DNA of 64,000 nt, taken from Planococcus wigleyi. GTDB lineage: Bacteria; Bacillota; Bacilli; Bacillales_A; Planococcaceae. Shown piece after piece: positions 51,117 to 60,565 of the stretch. Location: NCBI RefSeq assembly GCF_014836985.1, contig NZ_JACSPU010000001.1, positions 431,473-495,472 of the forward strand. The letters run 5' to 3'. A model generated the notes under the pieces. It made no database searches. It was not told where the DNA came from and saw nothing but the letters and a program-made list of their open reading frames with translations. Position 1 is the first letter of the stretch. Each line of letters opens with the position of its first letter. A program made the translations under genes and the position numbers.

Positions 51117-51725
51117 TTAAAGCCGGTCGTAGCAGTATTGATAGATGGCCGCTGTTGCCAGGCAGTCGCCTAATGCATCGTGGGCGTCATGCTCAAGCTT
51201 TAGAAAAGCGGTCAAGGTAGTTAGTTTGTGGTTAGGTGTCTGAGTGATCGCTTTTCTCGCCAATTTGACTGTATCAATAACCGTGTATTCAGGAATGGGC
51301 GTGATTTCTTCCAAAGCGTAAAGGAAGCCCATATCAAAAGGTGCATTATGTGCAATGAGTGGCAAACCGCCGATAAAAGCGATCAGTTCATGTGCAATTT
51401 CTTCGATGGTGGGGGCGTTTTCTACATCTTTATTGGTGATGCCGGTAATTCGGGTGATGGTGCTCGAAATGAAGCATTCGGGATTGACCATAAGATACAT
51501 TGTTTCCTTGCGTTCATGGTTAATGTATTTGACAGCACCGATTTGAATGATTTTATCACTTCCTGCACGTAAGCCGGTCGTTTCGAAATCGAGGACAACG
51601 TAGTCTTCAACCTTCTGCATGCTCGATTTATACTTCTTTGGCCGGGCCGGCTGTTTACGGCTCCATTGAGGGCGCGTTTCCTTCATTTTCTGTTCCAGTA
51701 TCTGCCGTGCATCTCTTTTTTCCAT
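51117..51725 (-). CDS. DnaQ-like 3'-5' exonuclease
   Basis: 202 residues of the DEDDh family. Exo I is YVVLDFETTGLRAGSDKIIQIGAV, Exo II is in LIAHNAPFDMGFL, and Exo III is HDAHDALGDCLATAAIYQY (His and Asp). The first 40 residues are basic. This is a stand-alone exonuclease like the epsilon proofreading domain; a role in DNA repair or nucleotide turnover is likely. Confidence 0.9.
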   Translation of the reverse strand: MEKRDARQILEQKMKETRPQWSRKQPARPKKYKSSMQKVEDYVVLDFETTGLRAGSDKIIQIGAVKYINHERKETMYLMVNPECFISSTITRITGITNKDVENAPTIEEIAHELIAFIGGLPLIAHNAPFDMGFLYALEEITPIPEYTVIDTVKLARKAITQTPNHKLTTLTAFLKLEHDAHDALGDCLATAAIYQYCYDRL

Positions 51726-51851
51726 ACGATGCCTCCTTTTTTACTTTCTAGTGTACCGCAAAACTGAAAAAAATTCCGTTTTGGCAGATGACACAGTTTC
51801 TTCATTGTATTCGCCATCTGCCTATGGCAAAATGAAGCGCAGGAGGAATGC

Positions 51852-52424
51852 ATGATGAAAAAAATGATTATTGCGGTTGGGCTGATTTTGACGCTAGCTG
51901 CCTGTTCGAATTCAGAAGAACCTTCAGTCAATGGAAATACGGTCGAAGACGGCAATGCCTCTAATGAAAATAATGCTGTTGACCATGGCATTAAAGAAAA
52001 TAAGGATGAAAAAGTCGGCTTTACAGTAGATGATGAAGGAAATGTCATTGAAGCAGATGTGCCTGAAGAAAAGGCAAGTGAACTTCTTGCTGCCTATGAT
52101 GAATATATTGCTGCTTTCAATTCTGAAGATATTGATCGGTATATGGAAACCATTGCACAAGAACCGGACGGTTTCGATCGCGAAGAAGACAAAGCAGCAT
52201 TGGCTCAGGCTTTTGAAGCTTTTGACAGCAAATATGAAACCAATGACGAAACAATTGTCAAATATGAAGAAAGCCGTGCGGAAGTTTTTGCAACACTGAA
52301 TGTTAAGATGAAAGATGCAAAGTCATCTGACGCCATCGAGCAGTCAGGACGCCAAGTGGTCGTATTCAAAAAAGAGAATGATGAATGGAAAGTAACTAGC
52401 GTTCACTTTATCGGTAATCAATAA
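51852..52424 (+). CDS. Lipoprotein with NTF2-like domain
   Basis: 190 residues. The signal peptide ends LTLAACSNS (lipidated Cys), followed by an Asn/Glu/Asp-rich linker. The C-terminal 120 residues look like a SnoaL/NTF2-type fold (LAAYDEYIAAFNSEDIDRYM, VVFKKENDEWKVTSVHFIG). No catalytic residues are assigned; it may bind a small ligand outside the membrane. AGGAGG lies upstream; a terminator follows. Confidence 0.8.
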   Translation: MMKKMIIAVGLILTLAACSNSEEPSVNGNTVEDGNASNENNAVDHGIKENKDEKVGFTVDDEGNVIEADVPEEKASELLAAYDEYIAAFNSEDIDRYMETIAQEPDGFDREEDKAALAQAFEAFDSKYETNDETIVKYEESRAEVFATLNVKMKDAKSSDAIEQSGRQVVVFKKENDEWKVTSVHFIGNQ

Positions 52425-52426
52425 AA

Positions 52427-52458
52427 GATATCCCGCTATGTGCGGGATTTTTTTTATT
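52427..52458 (+). terminator. Terminator after the NTF2-like lipoprotein gene
   Basis: ATATCCCGC-TATGT-GCGGGAT followed by eight T. Confidence 0.85.
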
Positions 52459-52527
52459 GTGACTTTTCACATTATGTCTTTTCTATGTCTTTTTTTGGTA
52501 AACTAGCAAGGGGGGCTTGATCGAGTA

Positions 52528-53361
52528 ATGAAAACAGCAATTGTAACAGATAGCACATCTTATTTGCCTATAAAAACACGTGAAGCATTAAAGATCCATA
52601 CAGTTTCACTAGAAGTGACGTTTGGGAACCAGTCATTTAAAGAAATAGATTTAACAGAAGAAGTATTTTATCAGAAAGCTAAAGAAGAATTCCCGAAAAC
52701 TTCACAGCCGCCTCTGGGAGAATTCGTTGCGCTGTATGAAGATCTTTCAGCCGACCACGCTGAAGTTGTATCCATCCATTTGTCGAGCGGCATCAGTGGC
52801 ACCTACGCAGGTTCCAAACAGGCTGCTGAAATGGTTGATGGCGTCAAAGTTTATTCTTTTGATACAGAACTTACTTGTGGCCTACAGGGGTTTTATGCAA
52901 TTAAGGCCGCCAAAATGGCTGAAGATGGAGCAGATGCCCAAACGATTTTAACCGAATTAAACGAAATGAAAAAAACCTTGCGTGCTTACTTCATGGTGGA
53001 AGACCTGAAACACCTGCAGCGTGGCGGACGATTGTCGACTGCACAGGCGCTGGTTGGCGGTATGCTGCAAATCAAACCGATTTTGCATTTCCAGGAAAAA
53101 GTCATTGTTCCGTTTGAAAAAATACGGACACGCAAAAAAGCGATGAATCGGATTGTTGATTTATTGAAAGCAGACGTCAACGAGGGTTTGGGATTCCAGG
53201 CAACAATTATCCATGCGAACCGGCCGGAAGAAGCTGAACGATGGAAAAAAGAATTGGAGGTTGCCTGTCCTGAAGTGGATTTTGAAATTTCCTATTTTGG
53301 GCCAGTCATCGGAACACATTTAGGAGAAGGAGCAATGGGTCTTGGTTGGGTGAAGAAATAA
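52528..53361 (+). CDS. DegV-family fatty-acid-binding protein (FakB type)
   Basis: 277 residues, complete DegV fold. Lipid-binding landmarks are AIVTDSTSYLP, KTSQPPLGEF, SIHLSSGISGTYAGSKQAA, and LKHLQRGGRLSTAQALVG, with late GTHLGEGAMGLGW. FakB proteins hold a fatty acid for phosphorylation by FakA. It lies between degSU and comFA, as the homologous gene does in B. subtilis. Confidence 0.92.
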   Translation: MKTAIVTDSTSYLPIKTREALKIHTVSLEVTFGNQSFKEIDLTEEVFYQKAKEEFPKTSQPPLGEFVALYEDLSADHAEVVSIHLSSGISGTYAGSKQAAEMVDGVKVYSFDTELTCGLQGFYAIKAAKMAEDGADAQTILTELNEMKKTLRAYFMVEDLKHLQRGGRLSTAQALVGGMLQIKPILHFQEKVIVPFEKIRTRKKAMNRIVDLLKADVNEGLGFQATIIHANRPEEAERWKKELEVACPEVDFEISYFGPVIGTHLGEGAMGLGWVKK

Positions 53362-53400
53362 ACCTGCTGAGGCTTTTTCTCTATCGAAAGGTGGTAGTCC

Positions 53401-54729
53401 ATGAAAGATATAGAAGAGTTTTTGACTGGGCGGGTGTGGCTTAGAAATTTCACGCCCTTTCCAAAAGAGCAGATTGACCAGGCTATTTTAAACGGGAAAA
53501 TCAGCATCAGCCGAGGCATTACGGATGAGCTTCAGTGTGCCCGTTGCCTCGAAAAGTCACCACAAAAAATTATTTCTTTTTTCTGCAGTGCATGTGTCGG
53601 CATCTGTTATTATTGCAGACATTGCATTAGAATGGGACGCGTCAGTTCCTGTACAGAATTGATCACCTGGTCATCTCCTTCAACGATTACTCCTCAGAGC
53701 CATTCTTTTCACTGGAATGGCAACCTCACACCTTTGCAGGAAAGAGCTTCCCAGGAAGTTCAAAAAAGCCTCTTTCAACAAAATGACCATCTTGTTTACG
53801 CCGTCTGCGGAGCAGGAAAAACGGAGTTGTTGTTTCCGCCGATTTTCGCTGCGTTGCAAAAAGGGCAACGCGTTTGTGTCGCTGCACCCAGAACGGATGT
53901 CGTATTGGAACTTTCACCGCGCTTGCGTGCCGTCTTTCCGGATACGATCATCCACAGCCTGTACGGGAATTCTCCCGAAGAATCGGGTTTTGCGTCGCTG
54001 GTCATTGCAACGACCCATCAATTATACCGATTTCAAAATGCCTTCGATGTCATGATTGTCGATGAAGCAGATGCATTTCCCTATTCTTATGACCTTGCTT
54101 TGAAAAATGCAGTGATAAAAGCGCGGAAGAAAGACGCACCTATTGTTTATGTATCTGCTACTCCTTCGGATCAATTGCAGAAGCAAGTGCCGGAGATATC
54201 TCAAATTTTTAATCGCTTTCATGGGCATCCTTTGCCGGTTCCTGAATTTCGGTCATTATGGGGATACGACAAAGCTTTTGCAAAAGGGAAGATTCCTAAA
54301 AAGCTGATTGCCTGGGTAGATGAAAAAATAGAAAAAGAAGAGCCGTTTCTTGTGTTTTTTCCGACAATCGAAATGATTGAGCAGGCCATCCCTTTATTGC
54401 AAGAGCGCCATCCGGAAATTGCGGCGGTGCATTCAAAAGATCCGGATAGAAAAGAAAAAGTGATGAAGTTGCGCCAAAGGCAAATCCCAGGAGTTCTGAC
54501 ATCGACCATCCTTGAGCGCGGAATCACGATTCCTAATGTGCAAGTGGCAGTAGTGGGCGCTGATCAGCCTGTTTTCAATGCGGCTGCTTTGATTCAGATT
54601 GCCGGACGGGCTGGAAGATCAGCGGATTATCCCGATGGAGAAGTTGTGTTTTTCCATAATGGCATCGTTCGCCAAATGGATAAAGCCAAGCAGTTAATCA
54701 TTTCCTATAATGGAGGGAGCCGCCGATGA
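53401..54729 (+). CDS. comFA: Late competence DNA helicase/translocase ComFA
   Basis: 442 residues. An N-terminal zinc-finger region has paired cysteines (C46, C49, C62, C65 and more to C84). A superfamily 2 helicase core follows: Walker A CGAGKT (136-141), DEAD box in MIVDEADAFP, SAT in VYVSATPSDQ, and the arginine-finger region IQIAGRAGRSADYP. It drives uptake of single-stranded DNA in transformation. It overlaps comFC by 4 bp, so there is no comFB gene between them as there is in B. subtilis. Confidence 0.93.
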   Translation: MKDIEEFLTGRVWLRNFTPFPKEQIDQAILNGKISISRGITDELQCARCLEKSPQKIISFFCSACVGICYYCRHCIRMGRVSSCTELITWSSPSTITPQSHSFHWNGNLTPLQERASQEVQKSLFQQNDHLVYAVCGAGKTELLFPPIFAALQKGQRVCVAAPRTDVVLELSPRLRAVFPDTIIHSLYGNSPEESGFASLVIATTHQLYRFQNAFDVMIVDEADAFPYSYDLALKNAVIKARKKDAPIVYVSATPSDQLQKQVPEISQIFNRFHGHPLPVPEFRSLWGYDKAFAKGKIPKKLIAWVDEKIEKEEPFLVFFPTIEMIEQAIPLLQERHPEIAAVHSKDPDRKEKVMKLRQRQIPGVLTSTILERGITIPNVQVAVVGADQPVFNAAALIQIAGRAGRSADYPDGEVVFFHNGIVRQMDKAKQLIISYNGGSRR

Positions 54730-55382
54730 ACTGTTATTTATGCGAGCGGGATATGCCTCTCCAAGCAAATTGGCGAAGCCTTTTTTTAAACGACTTGGAA
54801 GAAGTAATCTGCAGCCGGTGCCGCAGCAGTTTCGAACGGCTGGAAAAAGGCTGCCGTATTTGCGGGGGGTTAGGAACAGACATCTGCTCCGACTGCAGCA
54901 AATGGGAAACGACAGCCTACGCCGGAGTGATTGACTCCGGCAAAAGTTTATTCCGCTACAACCCTGCAATGAAAGAATACTTGCATCAATATAAGTTTTT
55001 AAAAGATATCGTGTTGGCAGAAGTGTTCGCACCAGTCCTGCGGGAAGAGCTGCGCAGCCAAAAAGCAGTGATCGTTCCAATTCCAATGAATGAAAACAAA
55101 TTGAAGGAGCGTACGTTTCCACAAGTCGATCGGCTGTTGGATGCGGCCTCTCTGCCTTATGTCTACTATCTCGGGAAAAACGAAGTAAGACTGGGAGGGA
55201 AATCAAAAGCTGATCGAATTGCTTCGGAAGATGTCTTTTGGTGGAATGGAAAACCGGTCCCTGAAAAAGTGCTATTGTTCGATGATCTGTACACCACAGG
55301 AAGCACGATGAGAATGGCTGCTAAAGCCTTAAAAGCGGAAGGCGTCAAAGAAATTACCATTCTGGCGCTCATCCGTGCCTAA
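54726..55382 (+). CDS. comFC: Competence phosphoribosyltransferase-like protein ComFC
   Basis: 218 residues. The N-terminal 65 hold CxxC pairs (CYLCERDM, CSRCRSSF, CRICGG, CSDCSKW) for zinc. The C-terminal phosphoribosyltransferase domain ends with VLLFDDLYTTGSTMRMAAKAL, the PRPP loop. It acts with ComFA in DNA uptake. ATGA overlap with comFA. Confidence 0.93.
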   Translation: MNCYLCERDMPLQANWRSLFLNDLEEVICSRCRSSFERLEKGCRICGGLGTDICSDCSKWETTAYAGVIDSGKSLFRYNPAMKEYLHQYKFLKDIVLAEVFAPVLREELRSQKAVIVPIPMNENKLKERTFPQVDRLLDAASLPYVYYLGKNEVRLGGKSKADRIASEDVFWWNGKPVPEKVLLFDDLYTTGSTMRMAAKALKAEGVKEITILALIRA

Positions 55383-55422
55383 TAGGTAAAGTTATAATAC
55401 AGGATAACGAGGAGGGACATGA

Positions 55423-55782
55423 ATGTTTTATAAAAGGTCAGAAAGTTTTCGTTACACCTTCGGCACGCCGCCAGAAATCCATATGCACGTATCGGGGGCA
55501 GTAGAAAGTCCATCCAAGACGACTAAAATATATGGCTTACTGCTTGATATCTCTCCAAAAGGAGCCAAATTGTTTTCAGAAAGGAAATTGCAGCCGGGAG
55601 AAGAAAATGTCAGACTGGAATTTGTCTTAAACCACGAAACAATCCGGTCGGGCGCAACCATTGTCTGGAAACAGCAATACGAGGAAGGCTGGATCTACGG
55701 TGCAGATTTCGAACGCAATTCAATCAAGGAAATGCTTATTTTAAATGAAATCAGAGAACTGAAAGAAATAGAAATGAAATAA
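55423..55782 (+). CDS. PilZ-domain protein
   Basis: 119 residues with a PilZ beta barrel. The N-terminal R-rich switch is weak (KRSESFRYTF), and the DxSxxG-type motif is LLDISPKGAKLFS, followed by IVWKQQYEEGWIYGADFE. PilZ proteins can bind cyclic-di-GMP; the second Arg of the RxxxR motif is not clear, so binding is uncertain. GAGGAGG lies 6-9 bp upstream. The gene ends exactly at the insertion described next. Confidence 0.82.
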   Translation: MFYKRSESFRYTFGTPPEIHMHVSGAVESPSKTTKIYGLLLDISPKGAKLFSERKLQPGEENVRLEFVLNHETIRSGATIVWKQQYEEGWIYGADFERNSIKEMLILNEIRELKEIEMK

Positions 55783-56257
55783 AACCGGCCTTGGCCGGTT
55801 CAGACTGTAGACAAAGTCTTTACAAAATGAATAGCGGTGCATACCCCCAACCGGTCCGGCCACTTCGCGTTCCGTGGGCTCAGCTTCAGCCTCCTCGTCA
55901 CTGCGTTCCTACGGGGTCTTCAGCTTTCGCTGTCCCACAGGAGTCTCCGTGGCCAGCCCGGTCGGGGGCGTGTAGCTCTAATCAAAGAAAAGGGCTTGCT
56001 AGTCAGAATCCCGAAGACATCGTCCAAACAAACTTGGTAAATCCATCAAAGGATCCGTAGCGCAAGGCGGCGACTCCAGCGGGATAGTGAAGTGCCGAAA
56101 TCCACTCGGGCGTCAGTCCGAGTTAGTTCGGCGCGAGCCCGCAGGAAAGCGTCCGCCTGGAGCGCAGGATCTAGTGTAAATAAGATAAAATGAATAATTA
56201 TTCTTTAAAGGATATAACTATTCTTTTGTCTACAAGCTGAACCGGCCTTGGCCGGTT
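55783..56257. mobile_element. 439-bp MITE-like insertion flanked by 18-bp duplication of a terminator
   Basis: The core spans 55801-56239. It is bounded by imperfect 16-bp inverted ends: CAGACTGTAGACAAAG on the left and, read inward from the right, CAGCTTGTAGACAAAA (13/16 identical). Directly outside on both sides stands the same 18-bp AACCGGCCTTGGCCGGTT, the stem of a bidirectional terminator for the convergent PilZ and SDR genes. Inside are GC-rich inverted blocks (GGCCACTTCGCG...GTCTCCGTGGCC) and a GTCCGCCTGGAGCG segment of the kind found in Planococcaceae repeats. No transposase is encoded. Confidence 0.8.
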
Positions 56258-56259
56258 TT

Positions 56260-56967
56260 TTAGTGCTCGTATATCATTTTTCTTGTCATGCCGCCGTCGA
56301 TATTCAGGCATTCGCCCGTGATGAATGAGTTTTGTGGATTGCTCAGAAACAGGCAAGCCCGTGCGATGTCGTCGGGATTTCCGACGCGTCCGCTCCAATG
56401 CTGCTTGTGGTCCACATCGCGCAATTCGGCAGTGTCCCCAGTATGGATCCAGCCTGGAGCGATTGAGTTGACGCGGATTCCTTGTTCGCTGAAAGTGGCG
56501 GCGAGTGAATGGGTCAATGCGAAAATGCCGCCTTTTGATGCCGAATAGGTTTCTGTATTGGGTTCCGACATGAAAGCCCGTGTCGAGGCCATGTTAATGA
56601 TGGAACGGATATCGTCTTTCATATAGCGAGCTGCTTCACGGCTGCAGATGAAGACACTTTTTAAGTTAGTGTCCAGAACCTGATCCCATTCCTGTTCATC
56701 CACTTCCCAGATGGATTTGAACGTTGAAATCCCGGCATTGTTGATCAATGCATGGATAGCACCGTAATCCTCATGGATTTTTTTGAATACAGCCATTACT
56801 TCCGTGAAATCTCCCACATCGCATTTTCGGTATTCCACGTTCTCCAATTCGACCGGTTGGATATCTAACCCGATAACACGCGCATTTTCAGCTGCGAAAT
56901 GTGTGGCAATGCTGCGGCCAATTCCTTGCGATGCTCCTGTAACGACAATGGTTTTATTAGTGAACAT
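56260..56967 (-). CDS. Short-chain dehydrogenase/reductase
   Basis: 235 residues of the classical SDR fold. The cofactor loop is TGASQGIGRSIA, then NNAGISTF, Ser in IINMASTRAFMS, and YSASKGG for Tyr and Lys. The late APGWIHTGDTAE and GECLNIDGGMTRKM are typical. An acidic residue after the second strand (VIGLDIQ) suggests NAD(H). Substrate unknown. The ATG at 56967 has AAGGAG 9 bp upstream. Convergent with the PilZ gene. Confidence 0.9.
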   Translation of the reverse strand: MFTNKTIVVTGASQGIGRSIATHFAAENARVIGLDIQPVELENVEYRKCDVGDFTEVMAVFKKIHEDYGAIHALINNAGISTFKSIWEVDEQEWDQVLDTNLKSVFICSREAARYMKDDIRSIINMASTRAFMSEPNTETYSASKGGIFALTHSLAATFSEQGIRVNSIAPGWIHTGDTAELRDVDHKQHWSGRVGNPDDIARACLFLSNPQNSFITGECLNIDGGMTRKMIYEH

Positions 56968-57025
56968 GAACTTCATCTCCTTGTCATAATGTTTACCTGT
57001 AATCCATGTTCTTAAAACTTTTTTG

Positions 57026-57051
57026 GTTTTAAGAAGGAAAGACTAGGGAAG
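57026..57051 (+). promoter_or_regulatory. SigmaB-type promoter of hpf
   Basis: GTTTTA, 14-bp spacer, GGGAAG, 43 bp before the start. The -10 matches 4/6; stress-sigma control of the homologous B. subtilis yvyD supports the call. Confidence 0.5.
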
Positions 57052-57093
57052 ATGTAGAATTGTACAAGTAGCACAATAGAAGGAGGAGTTAAC

Positions 57094-57663
57094 ATGTTGC
57101 AATTTAACATCAGAGGCGAAAATATTGAGGTAACTCCCGCAATACGCGACCACATCGAAAAGAAAGTGGAAAAAATTGAACGCTATTTTACCGACGGAGC
57201 AAATGCTACCGCGATGGTCAACTTAAAATCCTACAATCATAGCCAAACAAAAGTGGAAGTCACAATACCAATGAAAAATTTAACATTACGTGCTGAAGAA
57301 CGGCATGATGATATGTATGCTGCAATTGATTTGATCGTCAGCAAACTAGAGCGCCAAATCCGTAAGTACAAAACTAAAGTCAACCGCAAATTCCGTGAGC
57401 GGGATGGCATTGGGCTTGCTTTTGCAACAGCAGAAAATGATACACGTGCACAGAATGAAATTGAGGAAGAAGAAGAAGATTTGACAATCGTTCGCACTAA
57501 ACAGTTCGACTTGAAACCGATGGATGAAGAAGAAGCGGTTTTACAGATGAACATGCTTGGGCATAACTTCTTCGTCTTCACGGATGCAGAATCCAATGAA
57601 ACGAATATTGTCTATAAACGAAAAGACGGAAGCTACGGACTGATCGAGACTTCTGCACAATAA
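57094..57663 (+). CDS. hpf: Long ribosome hibernation promoting factor
   Basis: 189 residues. The N-terminal 105 are the HPF/YfiA domain (NIRGENIEVTPAIRDHIEKK, RAEERHDDMYAAIDLIVSKL), and after an acidic linker the C-terminal 60 are the dimerisation domain (VRTKQFDLKPMDEEEAVLQM, FVFTDAESNETNIVYKRKDG). The long form pairs 70S ribosomes into 100S dimers in stationary phase or stress. AGAAGGAGG lies upstream. Confidence 0.95.
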   Translation: MLQFNIRGENIEVTPAIRDHIEKKVEKIERYFTDGANATAMVNLKSYNHSQTKVEVTIPMKNLTLRAEERHDDMYAAIDLIVSKLERQIRKYKTKVNRKFRERDGIGLAFATAENDTRAQNEIEEEEEDLTIVRTKQFDLKPMDEEEAVLQMNMLGHNFFVFTDAESNETNIVYKRKDGSYGLIETSAQ

Positions 57664-57682
57664 AGGCATCTCCAATAGGATG

Positions 57683-57715
57683 TTAAAGCCTCTCCTTGCG
57701 AGAGGCTTTTTTAGT
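57683..57715 (+). terminator. Terminator after hpf
   Basis: AAAGCCTCTC-CTTGC-GAGAGGCTTTTTT. Confidence 0.88.
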
Positions 57716-57987
57716 TGCTTTTTTCGATAGGAAACATTTTTCATATTAGGCTTTAGAGACAATAGATGGCGGATTCAGGCGCTTTAACGACAAAGAAAGA
57801 GAATCCATAATTTGCACGCATTTCAGCGCAGTGTTAAAATGAATAGTGAGATTTTTTTTGAAACAACCGATGATGATTTGGGTAAATATGTTCTTATAGG
57901 TATTACTTAAAAGAACACTATAAAAGCTAAAGCGATCATCCGGCATGACAGGTGCCGGCGGACACTTACGCAGGGAGCGGTATAATT

Positions 57988-60504
57988 ATGCTAGGAGTAT
58001 TGAATAAGGTATTTGATCCGAATAAACGGGATTTGAAGCGATTAGAAAAAACGGCAGATCGGGTAGAAGCGTTGGCTTCTGAGTTTGCAGCTTTGTCCGA
58101 TGATGCATTAAAGGCGAAAACCGAAGAATTTATCGCACGCCATGCAAAAGGCGAATCATTGGATGACTTGCTGCCTGAAGCATTCGCGACTATTCGTGAA
58201 GCGTCGAAACGTGTACTTGGCCTGTACCCATTCCGCGTACAGATCATGGGGGCTGTTTCTCTTCATGAAGGGAATATTTCTGAGATGAAGACAGGTGAAG
58301 GTAAAACTTTGACCTCTACTTTAGCCGTCTACTTGAACGCTATCAGCAAAAAAGGTGTGCATGTCGTGACGGTCAACGAATATTTGGCTAGCCGAGATGC
58401 TATGGAGATGGGCCAACTTTACGAATGGCTTGGACTATCTGTTGGATTGAACTTGAACAATTTGACCAAAGACGAAAAACGGGCGGCGTATCAGGCTGAC
58501 GTAACATATAGCACCAACAACGAATTGGGCTTTGATTACCTGCGGGATAATATGGTCCTTTACAAAGAAGATATGGTTCAGCGGCCATTGAATTACGCTG
58601 TAATTGATGAAGTCGATTCAATTTTGATCGATGAAGCGCGGACTCCGCTGATCATTTCCGGACAGGCAGCCAAAGCGGCGCAATTGTATCAGCAGTCTAA
58701 TGCGTTTGCACGCCTTCTGACAAAAGACCAGGATTATACTTACGATGAAACGACCAAAGGTGTGGTGTTGACGGAAGAAGGCATCGAAAAGGTTGAGAAA
58801 GCCTTTGGAATCGATAATCTTTTTGATATCAAACACGTGCGGCTGAACCACACGATCAACCAATCATTAAAGGCATATGTCACCATGCACAAAGACGTTG
58901 ATTACGTGGTACAGGAAGGCGAAGTCGTCATTGTCGACCAATTTACGGGCCGTCTAATGAAAGGGCGCCGTTATTCGGATGGGCTTCACCAGGCAATTGA
59001 GGCGAAAGAAGGCCTGGAAATCCAAAACGAATCTATGACGATGGCTACCATTACATTCCAGAACTATTTCCGTATGTATGATAAGTTGTCCGGTATGACA
59101 GGGACAGCGAAGACGGAGGAAGAAGAGTTCCGCAATATCTACAATATGTACGTTGTGGTCATTCCGACGAATAAACCGATCATCCGTGAAGACCGTGTAG
59201 ATTTGATTTATTCTACAACTGCCGGTAAATACAAAGCGGTAGGCGACGATATCGCTGAACGAAACGCAAAAGGACAACCTGTATTGGTGGGTACTGTAGC
59301 GATCGAGACTTCTGAAATCATTTCAGAGTACTTGACGAAAAAAGGCATCAAGCATTCGGTATTGAATGCCAAAAACCACGCCCATGAAGCAGAAATCATT
59401 TTGAACGCAGGCCAAAAAGGTTCTGTTACGATTGCCACCAACATGGCTGGACGCGGTACAGATATCAAGCTTGGCGAAGGTGTCATCGAGGCAGGCGGAC
59501 TGGCTGTTATCGGGACAGAGCGCCATGAATCACGCCGTATCGATAATCAGCTGCGCGGACGTTCAGGACGCCAAGGCGATCCGGGTGTCACTCAATTCTA
59601 CCTGTCTCTTGAAGATGACTTGATGCGCCGCTTTGGATCAGATGCGATGCGCAACATGATGGGCAAATTAGGCATGGACGATTCACAGCCATTGCAATCA
59701 AAAATGGTGACACGTTCTGTGGAATCAGCACAAAAACGGGTTGAAGGCAATAACTTTGATGCACGGAAACGCTTGCTCCAATACGATGATGTGCTTCGCC
59801 AGCAACGCGAAATCATCTACAAAGAGCGTATGGAAGTTTTGGACACTGACAATATGCGTACATTGGTTGAAAATATGATCAATAGCTCTATTGAACGCAT
59901 GGTTTATACGCATACTGTTGAGGAAAAACAGGAAGACTGGCACCTGAAGACACTTTCTGAAACAATAGCTGCCAACCTGCTTCCCGAAGATACAGTCACT
60001 GAAGCTGATCTGCAAGGAAAAACCCAGGAAGAATTGATCGACTTCATCAAGGCAGCTGTCGCTGTGCGTTACGATGAAAAGGAAGTTGAGATGACGCCTG
60101 AACGGATGCGTGAATTCGAGAAAGTTGTCTTGCTTCGTTCGATTGATACGAAATGGATTGACCACATTGATGCAATGGATCAGTTGCGCCAGGGAATTCA
60201 TTTGCGTGCTTATGGACAAAATGATCCGCTTCGCGAATACCAAAGTGAAGGATTCGCCATGTTCGAGGCAATGGTTGAAGCCATCGAAGAAGATGTCGCG
60301 AAGTATTCCATGAAAGCTGAAATCCGCAATAATCTTGAACGTGAAGAAGTTGCAAAAGGGCAGGCCGTCAACCCGAAAGAAGACGGACCGGCACCGAAAA
60401 AGAAAAAGGCTCCTGTCCGCAAAGACATGGAAGTTGGGCGCAATGAACTTTGCCCATGCGGCAGCGGCAAGAAATTTAAGAATTGCCATGGCACAGCTTC
60501 ATAA
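57988..60504 (+). CDS. secA: Protein translocase ATPase SecA
   Basis: 838 residues, full length. Nucleotide-binding motifs are MKTGEGKT, the DEVD box in [15 protein letters not shown], and [12 protein letters not shown]. The helical scaffold and substrate-binding domain follow, and the C-terminal zinc tail is [14 protein letters not shown]. It drives Sec export of signal-peptide proteins, including the repeat precursor at 38606. The ATG at 57988 follows GGGAGCGG; an in-frame extension to 57952 has no site. The 270 bp upstream contain no other gene. Confidence 0.97.
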   Translation: MLGVLNKVFDPNKRDLKRLEKTADRVEALASEFAALSDDALKAKTEEFIARHAKGESLDDLLPEAFATIREASKRVLGLYPFRVQIMGAVSLHEGNISEMKTGEGKTLTSTLAVYLNAISKKGVHVVTVNEYLASRDAMEMGQLYEWLGLSVGLNLNNLTKDEKRAAYQADVTYSTNNELGFDYLRDNMVLYKEDMVQRPLNYAVIDEVDSILIDEARTPLIISGQAAKAAQLYQQSNAFARLLTKDQDYTYDETTKGVVLTEEGIEKVEKAFGIDNLFDIKHVRLNHTINQSLKAYVTMHKDVDYVVQEGEVVIVDQFTGRLMKGRRYSDGLHQAIEAKEGLEIQNESMTMATITFQNYFRMYDKLSGMTGTAKTEEEEFRNIYNMYVVVIPTNKPIIREDRVDLIYSTTAGKYKAVGDDIAERNAKGQPVLVGTVAIETSEIISEYLTKKGIKHSVLNAKNHAHEAEIILNAGQKGSVTIATNMAGRGTDIKLGEGVIEAGGLAVIGTERHESRRIDNQLRGRSGRQGDPGVTQFYLSLEDDLMRRFGSDAMRNMMGKLGMDDSQPLQSKMVTRSVESAQKRVEGNNFDARKRLLQYDDVLRQQREIIYKERMEVLDTDNMRTLVENMINSSIERMVYTHTVEEKQEDWHLKTLSETIAANLLPEDTVTEADLQGKTQEELIDFIKAAVAVRYDEKEVEMTPERMREFEKVVLLRSIDTKWIDHIDAMDQLRQGIHLRAYGQNDPLREYQSEGFAMFEAMVEAIEEDVAKYSMKAEIRNNLEREEVAKGQAVNPKEDGPAPKKKKAPVRKDMEVGRNELCPCGSGKKFKNCHGTAS

Positions 60505-60516
60505 GAGTGTGTGAAA

Positions 60517-60551
60517 ATACCGAAGAGCATATGCTCTTCGGTGTTATTTTG
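60517..60551 (+). terminator. Hairpin between secA and prfB
   Basis: ACCGAAGAGC-ATAT-GCTCTTCGGTGTTATTTT. The T run is broken, so partial readthrough into prfB is likely. Confidence 0.7.
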
Positions 60552-60565
60552 AGGAGGAACATATA

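Noticed and set aside
55791-56060. Open frames inside the MITE-like insertion
   Set aside because: Proline/serine-rich translations of GC-rich inverted repeats, no start signals, no transposase motif.
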